Source: Paratrimastix pyriformis
Lineage: Eukaryota; Preaxostyla; Paratrimastigidae
Reading direction: 5' to 3'
DNA: 64,000 bases
NCBI GenBank assembly: GCA_027972325.1
Contig: JAPMOS010000017.1
Span: 1-64,000, forward strand
In this document: one piece after another, positions 50,741 to 60,733 of the stretch
Layout: each line of letters starts with the position of its first letter
Numbering within the stretch: the stretch's first letter is position 1
Made by a program: the position numbers and the translations under genes
Notes under the pieces: model-generated
What the model saw: the letters and a program-made list of their open reading frames with translations, nothing else
What the model was told of the DNA's origin: nothing
Database searches by the model: none

Positions 50741-53700
50741 TCAGGCACCCAGCGTGGGGGCTGGAGCCTCGTCGCTGTGGCCTGCGGCCTCGGCTGCCGG
50801 GGCGGGAGCAGCAGGGGCCGGGGCGGGGCCGGGGGCCGGGGGGGCGCGGGCGGCCAGGCGGAGGGCGCGGTACGAGGTCCACCACTCCTCGCCGCCCGCG
50901 GCCCCGGCTCCGGCCCTCTCGGCTCCGGCCCTCTCGGCGGCGCGGCCCCGGTGGCCCTGGGGGGTGCTGCCCCTGCTGGGCGGGGCAACCTGCGGGGTGG
51001 CCCCGAGGTGCCACGGCCTTCGGGTGCTGCTGCTGCTGCGGGGGCGCGGGCGCGGGCAGGTGGCGGCAGCACTCGGGGCCCCCGACCGGGTGGCCGAGGC
51101 CGGGGTGCTCGCTGCCGCCCCTGAGGCGGTCCGGGACGCGGCCCGCGGGGGGGCCCCGGCGGCACCACACCCCGTCCCCGGGGTGGCCGGGCAGGGGGCC
51201 ACAAAGGCACCCGGGCCCCGCCGCGGGACCACCACCGGCCCTGCCCGGGGGACGACCAGCGGGCCTGCCGCGGGGCCGGGGCGGCAGCAGTAGCGGGGCC
51301 GCTCGAGGTCGGCTCCCCGGACCGCGTGGGGACGCGCCGAGAGGGGGTGCGGGCCCGCCAGGCGGAGGGTCTGGGCGAGCTGGGCCAGCGGGTCCGCCGG
51401 GGCAGGGACCCGGGGCGGGGGGGCCGCCGGAGTGCGGATGGAGGGCGGGCCCTCGCCCGTCAGGAAGGCCGCCAGCCGGGGGTGGCGCCCCAGGGGCTGC
51501 CAGCCGCCACAGGGGGCCGCCGGCGAGCCACCAGCAGGCGGCAGGATGGCCTCCGGGCCCTCCCATGGCCCATCACCCTCACCCTCGCCCTCACCCTCGC
51601 TCTCGCCATCGCCATCGCCATCGCCCTGGCCAGGCTCTGCCGTCCACGGGGGGGCGGGGGCGCCTCGGGTCGGGAGGGGCGCCGAGGCGATGGCGCCGGG
51701 GGGCTGTCTGCCCATGGAGGCAGCCTCGGCCTGGGCGGGTGATGGTGGCGAGGGCGGGCAGGCCTCCCGGCCCCTGGGGGCCCGCGGCGGGGGTGTCGGG
51801 GAGGCGGCCCGGACGAGGGCGGCCAGGTGACGGCTCATGTCCCGCAGCTGCGCGAGCCGCCCCGGCTGCTGCCCCTGGGCTTCGGCTGCGGGCCGGCGCA
51901 CGGCCTCGATGCGGACGGTGGCCCCGGCGGCCTCGGGATGGGCGGCTGCCTCGGCCTGCAGGAGCCGCTCGACCTGGCGCTGCAGGGCCGTCAGTTGGCT
52001 CAGGGTCGCGGCCCCCCCGCCCAGCCCCAGCCCCGGTCCTGGGCTGTTGGCGCTGGCGCTTGGGCTGCTCGTGGAGGCGCCGTCATCGGAGGAGGAGGAG
52101 GAGGAGCGAGGGCGCAGGGGCGAGGCCGCCAGCCGGGCCGCCAGCCGGGCCACGCGGTCGCTCTCCAACGGCCGGCCCTGGGGCGGCCCCGTGGGACCGG
52201 GGGGCGACGCTGGGGGCGCCGCATGGGCCGCAGAGGTGGGGCGTCGTGCGGGGGGCTGCTGTGCCTGGGCTGCTCCGGGGCCTTTGGGGCTGGCGGGCAG
52301 CAGGCCCGGCGGTGCAGCGGGCGGGCCGCCGTCAGCGGTGGCACCGCGGGGCCGGGCGGGCGGCTGGTGGGTCGGCTTGGGCAGGGGCGAGGCCCGGGCG
52401 GGGCAGGGCAGCCCCGGGTGCGGCAGCGGGGCCGGCGGAGTGGTGGCCGGCCGACCGGGGGCGGGGGCCTGCAGGCGGGGGGGCGACCGGGGGGCCAGCT
52501 GTGGGGCCGCGCCCACCCGGGGCATGTCCTCCCCATCCGGGGTGCCCACCCGGGGCATGTCCTCCCCGTCCGGGGTGCCCACCCGGGGCATGTCCTCCCC
52601 ATCCGGGGCGGGCACCCCGCTGTGCCCGGGACGCTCCTCGGCCGGCTGGTGGTGGTGGTGCTGCCGGTGGTCGTCGTGGCGCCCCTCGCCCTGCGGCGGC
52701 TCGTCGGGCTCCTCGGGGAGGCTGGGCGCGGGCGCGGGCGCGGGCGGAGGGGCGGGGGCGGGGGCGGGCAGCGGCAGGGGGACCGGCTCGGGCGAGGCCT
52801 GCTCCTCCGCCTCCCCGGCCGCCTCCCCGGCCTGGGCGCCGAGCGGCCCGCCCCAGAGGTGCTGGTTGCACTGAGCGCCCATGAGGTCCTGGGCGGGGCC
52901 CCGGCCGGCGGTCCCGTCAGTCCCGGGAGGCGGCAAGGCGGGGGCCCCTGGGTGCGGCTGGCCCTCATCCTCGGCCTCCGAGTCGGGGCCCTGCGTCAGG
53001 AATGCGAACTGCATGCTGGGGACGGGGCTCCCGCGTGGGACCGGCCGTGGTGGAGCCAGAGCTGGCGCTGGTGATGGGCTGGGGGTGGCGGCTGGTGCTG
53101 GTGCTGGTGCTGGTGATGGGCTGGGGGTGGCGGCTGGTGCTGGTGCTGGTGCTGGTGCTGGTGCAAGGGCGGGGGCGGGGGCGTTGGGGGGAGCACTCAG
53201 CGGGGGTGCCTCGGTCGCCGCTTGGGCAGCTCCCTCGCCCGGCTGCCCCGGAGATCCTGCAGCCACGGCAGGATGCTCGGCTGGGGCGAGGAGGGGCGGG
53301 GGGGCCTGAGGGCCCGGGCCAGCGGCTGGGGCCGCGGCGATGTCCTCCCGGGCGGGGGCCACAAGGGGCGCCCATGGGGCCATCGACGAGGCCGCGGCCT
53401 CGTGAGGGCGGGGGGAGAGTGGAGGAGGAGGAGGAGGAGCCGGCGGCGGCGAGGTCGAGACCATGGTGCCGACAGGCTGCCGGTCCGCGCTGGGGAGGCC
53501 ATGGAGCTGGGCGGGGCTGGTTGGTGGCTCGCCCCCTGGGGGGTGGCTCTGGGGCGGGGCCTCATCAACATCGAACCCGCCGGCCTCCCGGGGGTCCCGC
53601 CATGGCCATTCGGCGCCCACATCGTCGCCTTCGCCCGGCCAGCAGCACTCGCCCTTGCCCCCGCTTAGGGGCCCAAGGCCCACACCACCCGCACCCGCAA

Positions 53701-54691
53701 GGTCAGCAGCCTCGCCCTCCTCGGTTGGGCCCGGCGAGCCGGCTGGCCGGACGGGGGAAACAGCCCTGGCGAGGAGAATGGGCGCCGTCTGGGTGGGCGA
53801 CAGGGGGGCCGCCGGCCGTGCGAGGGCCGCTGAGAGGGGCGAGGTGGGCCGGGCGCCCCCCGCCAGGGCCCGGCTGCAGCCCAGCAGGCCCTCCGGGTGC
53901 CCGCCCGGCCCAGGCGGCGAGGAACCGCCCCCCCCACGGTGTCCCCGAGGCGGGTTCAGACAGGCAGGCGTGTACGGGGCCGCGAAGTGCGGGGCCGGGG
54001 AGGAGGTGCCGCCCCCGGACATGGCCAGGGAGAGCGCCAGCCCCCCCGGGGAGAGGAACACATCAGGCGGGGAGGGGGTTCGGGGCGCCGATCGCGAGGG
54101 GCTCTGCGAAGTCGTGTTCAGCGCATTGGTATGCATAGAGTGGATGGGGCAGACCGACGAAGCCGAGGGCACGGGAACTCGGACGCCAAGCCGCCGATAG
54201 CCGAGAAATCTGATGACAAGCGGGTGAAGAACTCACTGCCTCCCACAAAAACGACGGACTGGGCCTGCTTTTCAAGGGAATGCTCCACTTTGTTGGCGAC
54301 TGACACAAACTTCTCGTAAGCTGCCCCTTCGTCCTTCTCTCTGGTGAAAAAAAAGATCGGGCCAGATACATGCGCTTGATCGAGACCTTTGCTCTCGTTT
54401 GGCCAGGATCTCTTGGTAGGCGTCTTGCTGGTCGGGAGGAAGAGTCAAAAAAACAGCATCGCCCAAATCAGGTGGAAACGTCTCGGTGAAAACAGGAACG
54501 AATGGTTCTTCGGCGGCTTTGTTCACAAAGGATTGCCACGCTTTGTTTTTTTCGCTTTCGCGAGACAGAAACTCCACTTTCAAGCAAAAACTGCTGCTGC
54601 AACGGTCAAGAGATTGCCTGTATGCCCTCAAAAATCTCGACAACCCGTCAAGTCGACATGGGGGGGACGAACGACTTTGTACATGCCGCAT
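50741..54691 (-). CDS. Large Pro-rich protein with helical N-terminal domain
   Basis: Three exons (54691-54387, 54340-54185, 54101-50741) give exactly 1,273 residues. The 46-nt first intron (GTCTCG...CACCAG) is needed to join YQEILAKREQ to EKDEGAAYEKFVSVANKVEH; the second is GTCCGAG...CGCAGAG. The first about 150 residues look globular and helical (KNKAWQSFVNKAAEEPF, VVFVGGSEFFTRLSSDF). The rest is low-complexity Pro/Ala/Gly sequence with a helix (LSQLTALQRQVERLLQAEAA, about 51945-52005) and a three-fold PDGEDMPRVGT repeat (about 52510-52605). The C terminus is EEWWTSYRALRLAAR... to a stop at 50741. No family recognised. It overlaps nothing and is convergent with the giant Pro-rich gene, whose composition it shares. 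The ATG at 54691 is a guess; the frame is open further upstream. Confidence 0.6.
52510..52605 (-). repeat. 33-bp in-frame repeat (PDGEDMPRVGT)
   Basis: Three copies within the Pro-rich protein; they give the repeated plus-strand phrase CCCACCCGGGGCATGTCCTC. Confidence 0.93.
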
Positions 54692-55114
54692 CAGAAGAGG
54701 AATATGGGATACCGGTGAAGAGGCAGGCTGGGGGTTGGGGATGGGATGGGGGATGGTGAGAGAAGTGGACGATGATGGCCGGCTATTCCTGGTGGGGCCC
54801 TGGGGCGGGCTTGCGCTTGGGGTTGCGGGGCGGCTTCTCCTTGGCGGCCCCACCGCGGTGGTTTGACGGGGCCGGCGATGTGGAAATGGCCGCCGGCGGG
54901 GAGGCCGGGCCAGCGGACGCGGGCACGCACCAGGCGGGGTCCTCGGCTGCCGGGGCAGGGGCAGGTCCCTCGGCTGATGCTGGGGTAGGGGCGGGGGTCG
55001 GGCCAGCCGGGGAGTCCTGGGCCGGGGTTGGGGCCGGGGAGTCCTGGGCTGGGCTGGGGGCCGGGGACGAAGTGCCCCGAGAGGCCGCGCTGCCCCGGCC
55101 AGCGGGGCTGGGCA
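54692..55114. other. Intergenic region between TMEM120 and the Pro-rich gene
   Basis: 423 bp on the minus strand after the TMEM120 stop. GC-rich Pro/Ala-coding-like sequence fills 54780-55114 in the frame that would read through TMEM120, but with the last intron removed TMEM120 stops at 55115. The 5' part (54692-54780) is less GC-rich and probably holds the promoter of the next gene. Confidence 0.5.
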
Positions 55115-57080
55115 TCATGGGGGTGGGGGTGGGGTGGGCAGGGTGGCCACCTGGCCGTACACCGCGGCCGGCATCCACGACGAGGTGGCCGAGGTGCCGT
55201 CTGAAAGGGGCAAAGGGCGAGGGTGCGAGGATGAGCGGGTGCGAGGATAGCGGGTGCGAGGATGAGCGGGTGCGAGGATGAGCGGGTGCGAGGATGAGCG
55301 GGCGCGGGAGCATCAGCAAGGGCGTGGCCCAAGAGCCCTGGCCACACCCCGGCCCACCCCCGGGCTGCCCTGGCCGTGGGGAGGGGTGGACGGACGGCGG
55401 ATGTGCTGGTAGACGGTGAGCAGGGTCGTGACGGTGTTGCCCAGGCCCAGGGCAAAGTTGGCCGCCGCCGAGACGAACACCTGCGCCCAGGGCACATCCC
55501 ATACGGGTGGGCTGTGAGGTCCGCAGTGGAGGCGGGGGAGTGGAGGCGGGGGAGTGGAGGCGGGGGAGTGGAGGCGGGGAGTGGAGGCGGGGGAGTGGAG
55601 GCGGGGGGAGTGGAGGGGGGAGGCGGGGCGGGGAGTGGAGGCGGGGGAGTGGAGTGGAGGCGGGGGGTGGGGGGGGGGGGGCGGGGGGGGGGGGAGGGAG
55701 GCGGGGAGTGGAGGCGGGGGCGGAGGCGGAGGCGAGTGGAGGGGAGGAGTGGTGGAGGAGGGAGGTGGGAGGAGGGGGAGTGGAGGGAGGGTGGAGGAGG
55801 GAGTGGGGAGGGCGGGGGGCGGGATGACCGACCACCCACTCGAAGGTCTGGTTCTCCATGGCCCAGCGCACCAGGAAGTAGCTGTTGTACAGCAGCACCC
55901 CGTGGGCGGGCATCAGCAGCCCCAGCAGCAGGTAGGTGGTGGGGCTCCAGATCCGGTGCAGCGAGTGCTCGCTGGGCACGGCGCCGGCACCACCACAGGC
56001 AGAGGCCGCCACCGGGGCGAGGCGGGACGACGGGGAGGAGGAGATGGATGGGACTGCGGCCTGTGTGCCTTGCCCGGCAGGAACGGGACGGGGCGGGGAG
56101 GCGAAGGGCAGGGCACACAGGAGGGCAGGGCGCGGGTGGCGGACCTGTAGACGTCCATCTCGGAGGCGCCCCCGAGGGAGACCAGCTTGTAGACCTTCTC
56201 CTGCTGGTAGTGGGACGAGTACAGCTGCACGAAGGCCGTGTACAGGCAGCCCCACATCATCAGTGGCACGTAGGCGTTGTACGAGGGGCCCCGGGGCCAG
56301 ATCATCATCACCACGCAGAGGAGGAGCGACAGGTAGTGGTGCCAGAGCCACCACTGCTTGATGCGGGACCCGTTGCTGCGCAGGATGTGCTCCCGCAGCA
56401 GCATGGTGAAGTAGAAGTACACCGCACACCCGTAGAAGAGGAACTCCACCCCGGGCAGGTGGGCCGCCAGCCAGAGGACCACCAGCTGGGCCCCCCGGAA
56501 GTTGGCCAGCCGCAGCAGCTCGGTCGCCTTCAGCGAGGCCAGGCACAGCACGTTCAGGAAGATCTGCGGGAGGCCGGGGGGGGGGGGGGGGGGGGGGGGC
56601 GTCTGTGTGGGTCCAAGCAATCGGGGCAACAGACGAGAACCCAAGAAAAGTTCGTCTTGAAGCTGTTGTACTCGGTCTTCAAGGCAAGTCGCTCGTTGGG
56701 ATGCAGATGCCTGATATTGGCAGACCCCAAAAAGAGTCTCACGAAGAAGCTGAAAGTGATGAAAAGTGAGACGAGACGCGGCTGGTCCAGCGAACAGACT
56801 TCCCCCTTTTTGGAAGCAGCGATTTCATTTGGGTATATGTGGGACCCTCTGTTTCGATGGCTCCTTTCCCGGCCAACCGGATTAAGGTCTTGCTCTCTCG
56901 TTCCAAATTCGCGACTTCTTCCTGAATACTCTGTTGGAGAGCGTGGAAGGTTTTCAGCGTTTTCCGATACTCGTTAAAATGCTTGTCAAGCTCGCGCTTG
57001 CGCTGAAGATGAGTGTTGAGAGCTTCTGTTAAAGCTGGATCCATCTGCGGTTGACGGAGCGGAGGAGCGGGCTCGGCCAT
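55115..57080 (-). CDS. TMEM120: TMEM120 (TACAN) family multi-pass membrane protein
   Basis: Six exons (57080-56800, 56749-56635, 56563-56145, 55971-55833, 55480-55396, 55200-55115) give 374 residues; human TMEM120A has 343. A coiled-coil N terminus (ALNTHLQRKRELDKHF onward) precedes MKSLLPKRGNFFVRLFLGS, matching the family's YLPKKNG...LVLG. Membrane helices then follow, with the family signature RSNGSRIKQWWLWHHYLS (human NNGSRIKGWWVFHHYVS), YTAFVQLYSSHYQQEKVYKL and AAANFALGLGNTVTTLLTVY. The fold resembles the fatty-acid elongase ELOVL7; a coenzyme-A-bound lipid role at the ER and nuclear envelope is known, the ion-channel role is disputed. All donors are GTC-type (GTCTGT, GTCTGT, GTCCGC, GTCGGT, GTCCGT). 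The 352-nt fourth intron carries a GGAGGCGGGGGAGT repeat. CFAP119 ends 121 bp upstream. Confidence 0.93.
55207..55300. repeat. About 16-bp repeat GCGAGGATGAGCGGGT in TMEM120 intron 5
   Basis: Five or so copies, in the 195-nt intron 55395-55201. Confidence 0.9.
55513..55800. repeat. GGAGTGGAGGCGGG repeats in TMEM120 intron 4
   Basis: Irregular 12-14-bp units and G runs fill the intron 55832-55481. The sense strand is C-rich. Confidence 0.9.
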
Positions 57081-57201
57081 GACGCGGCCAGCGATGATTG
57101 CGGAAAGAACCGATGGGGGAGAGTAGCAAATACATGGCCCAAGTTTTTGGGGAGAAAACTGTTCGAGGGAGAGAAAATGCCCGAACAAGACAGAGGAAGT
57201 C

Positions 57202-58341
57202 CTATTTTTTCCCCCCCGCTGCAGCGGCAGGGGCACCGCCGAGGCCGAGTTTCTCCGAGACGACTCGCTCCTGCTCGTCGAGCTGGGCCTGCAGGGTCTT
57301 CTTGAGCTCGATCATCTGCAGGAGGAGTGAAGGACGCAGGGCAAAAAGCAAGGCCACGAACCTGGCTGTGGAGGGAGGCCTGGATGGCCTTGGTCACCGT
57401 GTCGGCGTTGACGGCGTCTGGAAAAAAGCGAGGTCAGCCACCCGCCACCCGCCACCCGCGCCATCTGGGCACAGACCGAAGTGGAACGTCTCCAAGGACT
57501 CTTTCTCCTTCTCCTCCTCGGGCCACTGGCCATGTGTGACAAATGAGCGAGTCAGGAGCATGCAGGCGGCAGACCTCGATATTCCGGGCCAAGATCTCGG
57601 CCTCCGGTTGGGCCTTTGCCAAGGCCTCCACCCGAGGGGGGGCCGTGACCGTGCGGAAAGAGCTCTGGGTCTCGAGGTTCAGGACGTGCTTTGGGATGAA
57701 TGAGTACTGGTACAGCTTGTAGTGCCGGAAAAAACTGGCGGCGAAAGAGGCGAGAATGGGCGTGAGGGGGGGCGAGGGGGGCGGAGGGGGAGGGGGGCGA
57801 GGGGCGTGAGGGGGGCGGAGGGGGCGGAGGGGGGAGGGAGGAGGTGGGGGGGAGGTGGACCTTGCCAGGGCGTACTCGGCGATGATGGAGAGGTCCTCGT
57901 AGGCGAAGATCTGCACGGAGAAGGGCGGCCGCTGGACGCTGTGCTTGATCAGGAGCTCCTTAAACGCGGCAAAGCTCTCCTCCCATGTCCAATGTGGTTG
58001 CGCTGGGAAGATAATGTGAGAAGGAATGATCCGGGAACAGTGCAGACACATGGACAGATCGAAAGTCTTTTTCATGAGGGAAAAAAACGTCGAGATTTTT
58101 TCGGGGGAGAATTTCGCCTCGACGGCAAAAGCAAGATTATAATAATGGAAGTCGAGTAGTATCGCGTCGTTTGTATCCTCTGGGTTGAGGTGAAGAAGCT
58201 GGGACAAAAACCTTTTTGGCGAGCTTTAAAAAAATGAAAGGCGATGGTGGCAGACTGTGTAATCTCTTCCAGTGTGGAAATTTCAAGGTACCTTTCCACA
58301 TGTTCCGGTTTCAAATCTTCCCAGGTCAGAAAAAGCGACAT
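57202..58341 (-). CDS. CFAP119: Cilia- and flagella-associated protein 119 (CCDC189)
   Basis: Seven exons (58341-58256, 58211-58048, 58002-57861, 57734-57575, 57525-57477, 57417-57362, 57315-57202) give 256 residues. The order of motifs matches human CCDC189: MSLFLTWEDLKPEHVERYLE, the helical FSPEKISTFFSLMK, LLIKHSVQRPPFSVQIF (human LLLCHSVQRPPFSIDLF), then RHYKLYQYSFIPKHVLNLE (human RHFKLYKYVFTPQVQLDL), WPEEEKEKES and a C-terminal coiled coil KKTLQAQLDEQE. The protein belongs to the ciliary axoneme and is needed for flagellar motility in mammals, so the organism is flagellated. Donors include one GTTCGT and one GTCCAC. The start lies 64 bp from the start of SUA5 on the other strand. Confidence 0.92.
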
Positions 58342-58405
58342 CGATTTGTTTTTTGGCCAACACCCCAGGATAGGATCAGCCTCACAAACCAGGGCTTCGT
58401 GCACT
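58342..58405. promoter_or_regulatory. Very short divergent promoter, CFAP119 and SUA5
   Basis: Only 64 bp separate the two ATG codons, so both 5' leaders must be very short or the transcripts must overlap. The stretch is AT-richer than the flanking exons, with a TTTTTTGG run. No TATA box is clear. Confidence 0.6.
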
Positions 58406-60000
58406 ATGACGGAACACCAACAACTCCAGACCCGTCTCCTCAATTTCGACCGCCCCGAAGACGTGAAACAGGCTGTCGACTGGATTCGCCAAGGACAGGT
58501 TGTTGCCTTCCCCACTGAGACAGTTTATGGCCTGGGCGCTGATGCATTCAACGCTGAGGCTGTCCTGAAGGTGTTCCACGCGAAGGGCAGGCCGGCCGAC
58601 AACCCTCTTATTGTTCATCTATCCAGCATGGACCAACTCCCTTGGGTTGTCGATCCCAAATGCATCGATACCGACGCTTATCGCCGAAGTATTGAAGTGG
58701 GGCGTATTTTCTGGCCAGGCCCACTTTCGATCCTGTTCCCCAAATTGAGCAAGATTCCTGATGTGGTCACTGCCGGACTTTCGACTGTTGTTGTTCGGAT
58801 TCCTTCGAATCCCATTGCACAGAAGCTGATCGCTGCATCAGGTCCGCATATTTTTTCCGTCTCGGACCCGACCTTGAGATCTGGTAGGCACACCCATTGC
58901 CGCACCGAGCGCCAATATTAGCGGGAGGCCTAGCCCCACATGCGTCGCCCACGTGATGCGCGACCTTGGGGGTCGGATCCCCGGCATTGTGGAAGGTCTG
59001 CCCCTCCCGCCCGGCCGGCTCGTTGCACCCACTGGTCATTTTCGGCGCGCCATCCTAGGCGGTTGTGCGTCTGTTGGGGTTGAGTCGACCGTCGTGGATC
59101 TCTTCCGCGACCCGCCCGCCATCCTGCGGCCCGGCGGGGTCACCCTGGAGCAGCTGCTGCCCCACGTGCCCAACCTGACCGTCTTCGGCAAGCACCCCCG
59201 CCCCGCCCCGCCCGTCCCCTCAACGCCCGTGGCCACATCGCCACGCGCCCACCCCGAGGCTGCCGTCCCCTCGACTCAGCCCGCGTCCGCTTCGGCCGCG
59301 TCCGCTCCGGCACAGGGGGCGGCCCCCGAGGGGCACCTGCCGACCCTTGGCGAGCTGCTGACGGCCCAGCGAGGCGGCGCCCTGTTGGCCCCGGGGGAGA
59401 CGCCTCCCACGCCGGGGATGAAGTACCAGCACTACTGCCCCGAGGCGGCCGTGGTGACCTTCGACGCGGCCGCCCCGCCCGAGTCCGAGCCCGCCCAGTG
59501 CGCCGCCCTGCGGGCCGCCATCGAGGGCGCCCTCCGCATGCGGTTCGGGGCCGGCCCCGCCCCGGCCAGCCTACCCGCCCAGGCCCAGCAGCTGATCATG
59601 CGGGCCGATCGTGTGGGGGTCATGCTCACCCGCAACGCCCTCGCCGCCTACCCGGCCGACCTCAGGCAGCACCCCAGGTCCGCGTCCGCCCCACCCTGCC
59701 TCGGCTCCCTGGCGTCTCGCTCACAACCACATCCCGCCCTCCCCGCCGGCCCGCCGTTGCTGCTGGCCTTTGTGACGGCGCAGCATCTTCTTCGTGCAGA
59801 CGGGGCCCGGCCTGGCCGAGGTGCAGCGGTCGCTCTTCCAGGCGCTGCGGGCCTTCGACAGCGAGTCACAGGTCCAGTGCATCCTGGCCGAGGCCGTCCC
59901 CGAGGTGGCCGAGGGCCTGGCCATCATGAACCGCCTCCGCAAGGCCACCTCCGTCCTCGTCGGCCTCCCCGACCCCGCCGCCGCCGCCGCGCCCCTCTGA
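58406..60000 (+). CDS. SUA5: Threonylcarbamoyl-AMP synthase (Sua5/YrdC)
   Basis: Four exons give 459 residues; introns are 58842-58887 (46 nt), 58996-59058 (63 nt) and 59678-59783 (106 nt), with GTCCGC, GTCTGC and GTCCGC donors. The YrdC domain shows GQVVAFPTETVYGLGADAF, the substrate-binding KGRPADNPL (about residues 58-67) and, only after the first intron is removed, APSANISGRPSPT and GVESTVVDLFRDP. A Pro/Ala-rich linker leads to the Sua5 C-terminal domain: PGMKYQHYCPEA, and FFVQTGPGLAEVQRSLFQAL after intron 3. The enzyme makes threonylcarbamoyl-AMP from threonine, bicarbonate and ATP, used to form t6A37 in ANN-decoding tRNAs. The start at 58406 gives the usual short lead before the YrdC domain. 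Confidence 0.95.
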
Positions 60001-60116
60001 CCGCCACCTCCTCTTCTCAGTTTATCCTCCTCCCCTCTTTCGCCACCCCTGAAGAAAGCAACGGAACCCACACCCACACCCGGGTCGGTCCACCTGGCTG
60101 GGCGGTGGAGGCGGGG
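60001..60116. other. Convergent intergenic region, SUA5 and UBL-ZZ gene
   Basis: 116 bp between two stops, with an ACCCACACCC patch. It must hold both 3' ends. Confidence 0.55.
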
Positions 60117-60697
60117 TCAGCGCATGAGGGCGCTCACCTGGACGAGCTGGTCCATGGTGTCCGCAATGGCCGCGGCCACCTCGAGGGTCACCTCGGGCCC
60201 CTCGGGCAGCATCGCCACGGTGTGGCTCGTGGCCACGGGGCGCCCTGCTCGGGTGGGTGGGTGGTGTGGGTGGGTGGGTGGGTGGGTGGGTGGGTGTGTG
60301 TGTGTGTGGGTGGGCCGCCGGTTCCTGGCATGGCGGACGGACCGGCGCAGGACAGCTGGTAGTGGCACCAGCCCAGCCTTTCGCCCATGGGCCTCAGCAC
60401 CTGGCCCAGGGTGGCATGCGGGGGGACGGTCAGCGTGCAGAACGGAGGCATCGCCGTCTGCGGGGTCTTCTTCATGCTGGGGTGCGCCCGAGGGCACGCC
60501 CGGACGTGGACCACCCGCAGCGGCACGGGGGGGCCAGGGGGCCCCACAATCCGGATGGTCAGCGTGGGGGCATACGCCATGTGGTCGATTCTCACCCCGT
60601 CGCCATCCGGAGGGGGGGCCGGGGCCGCCGGCCTCTGGATGCCAAGTTTGGAGAGGCGACTGTCCGGTGAGATCCCCTTCCCTGCTAGTTCCACCAA

Positions 60698-60733
<36 letters not shown>

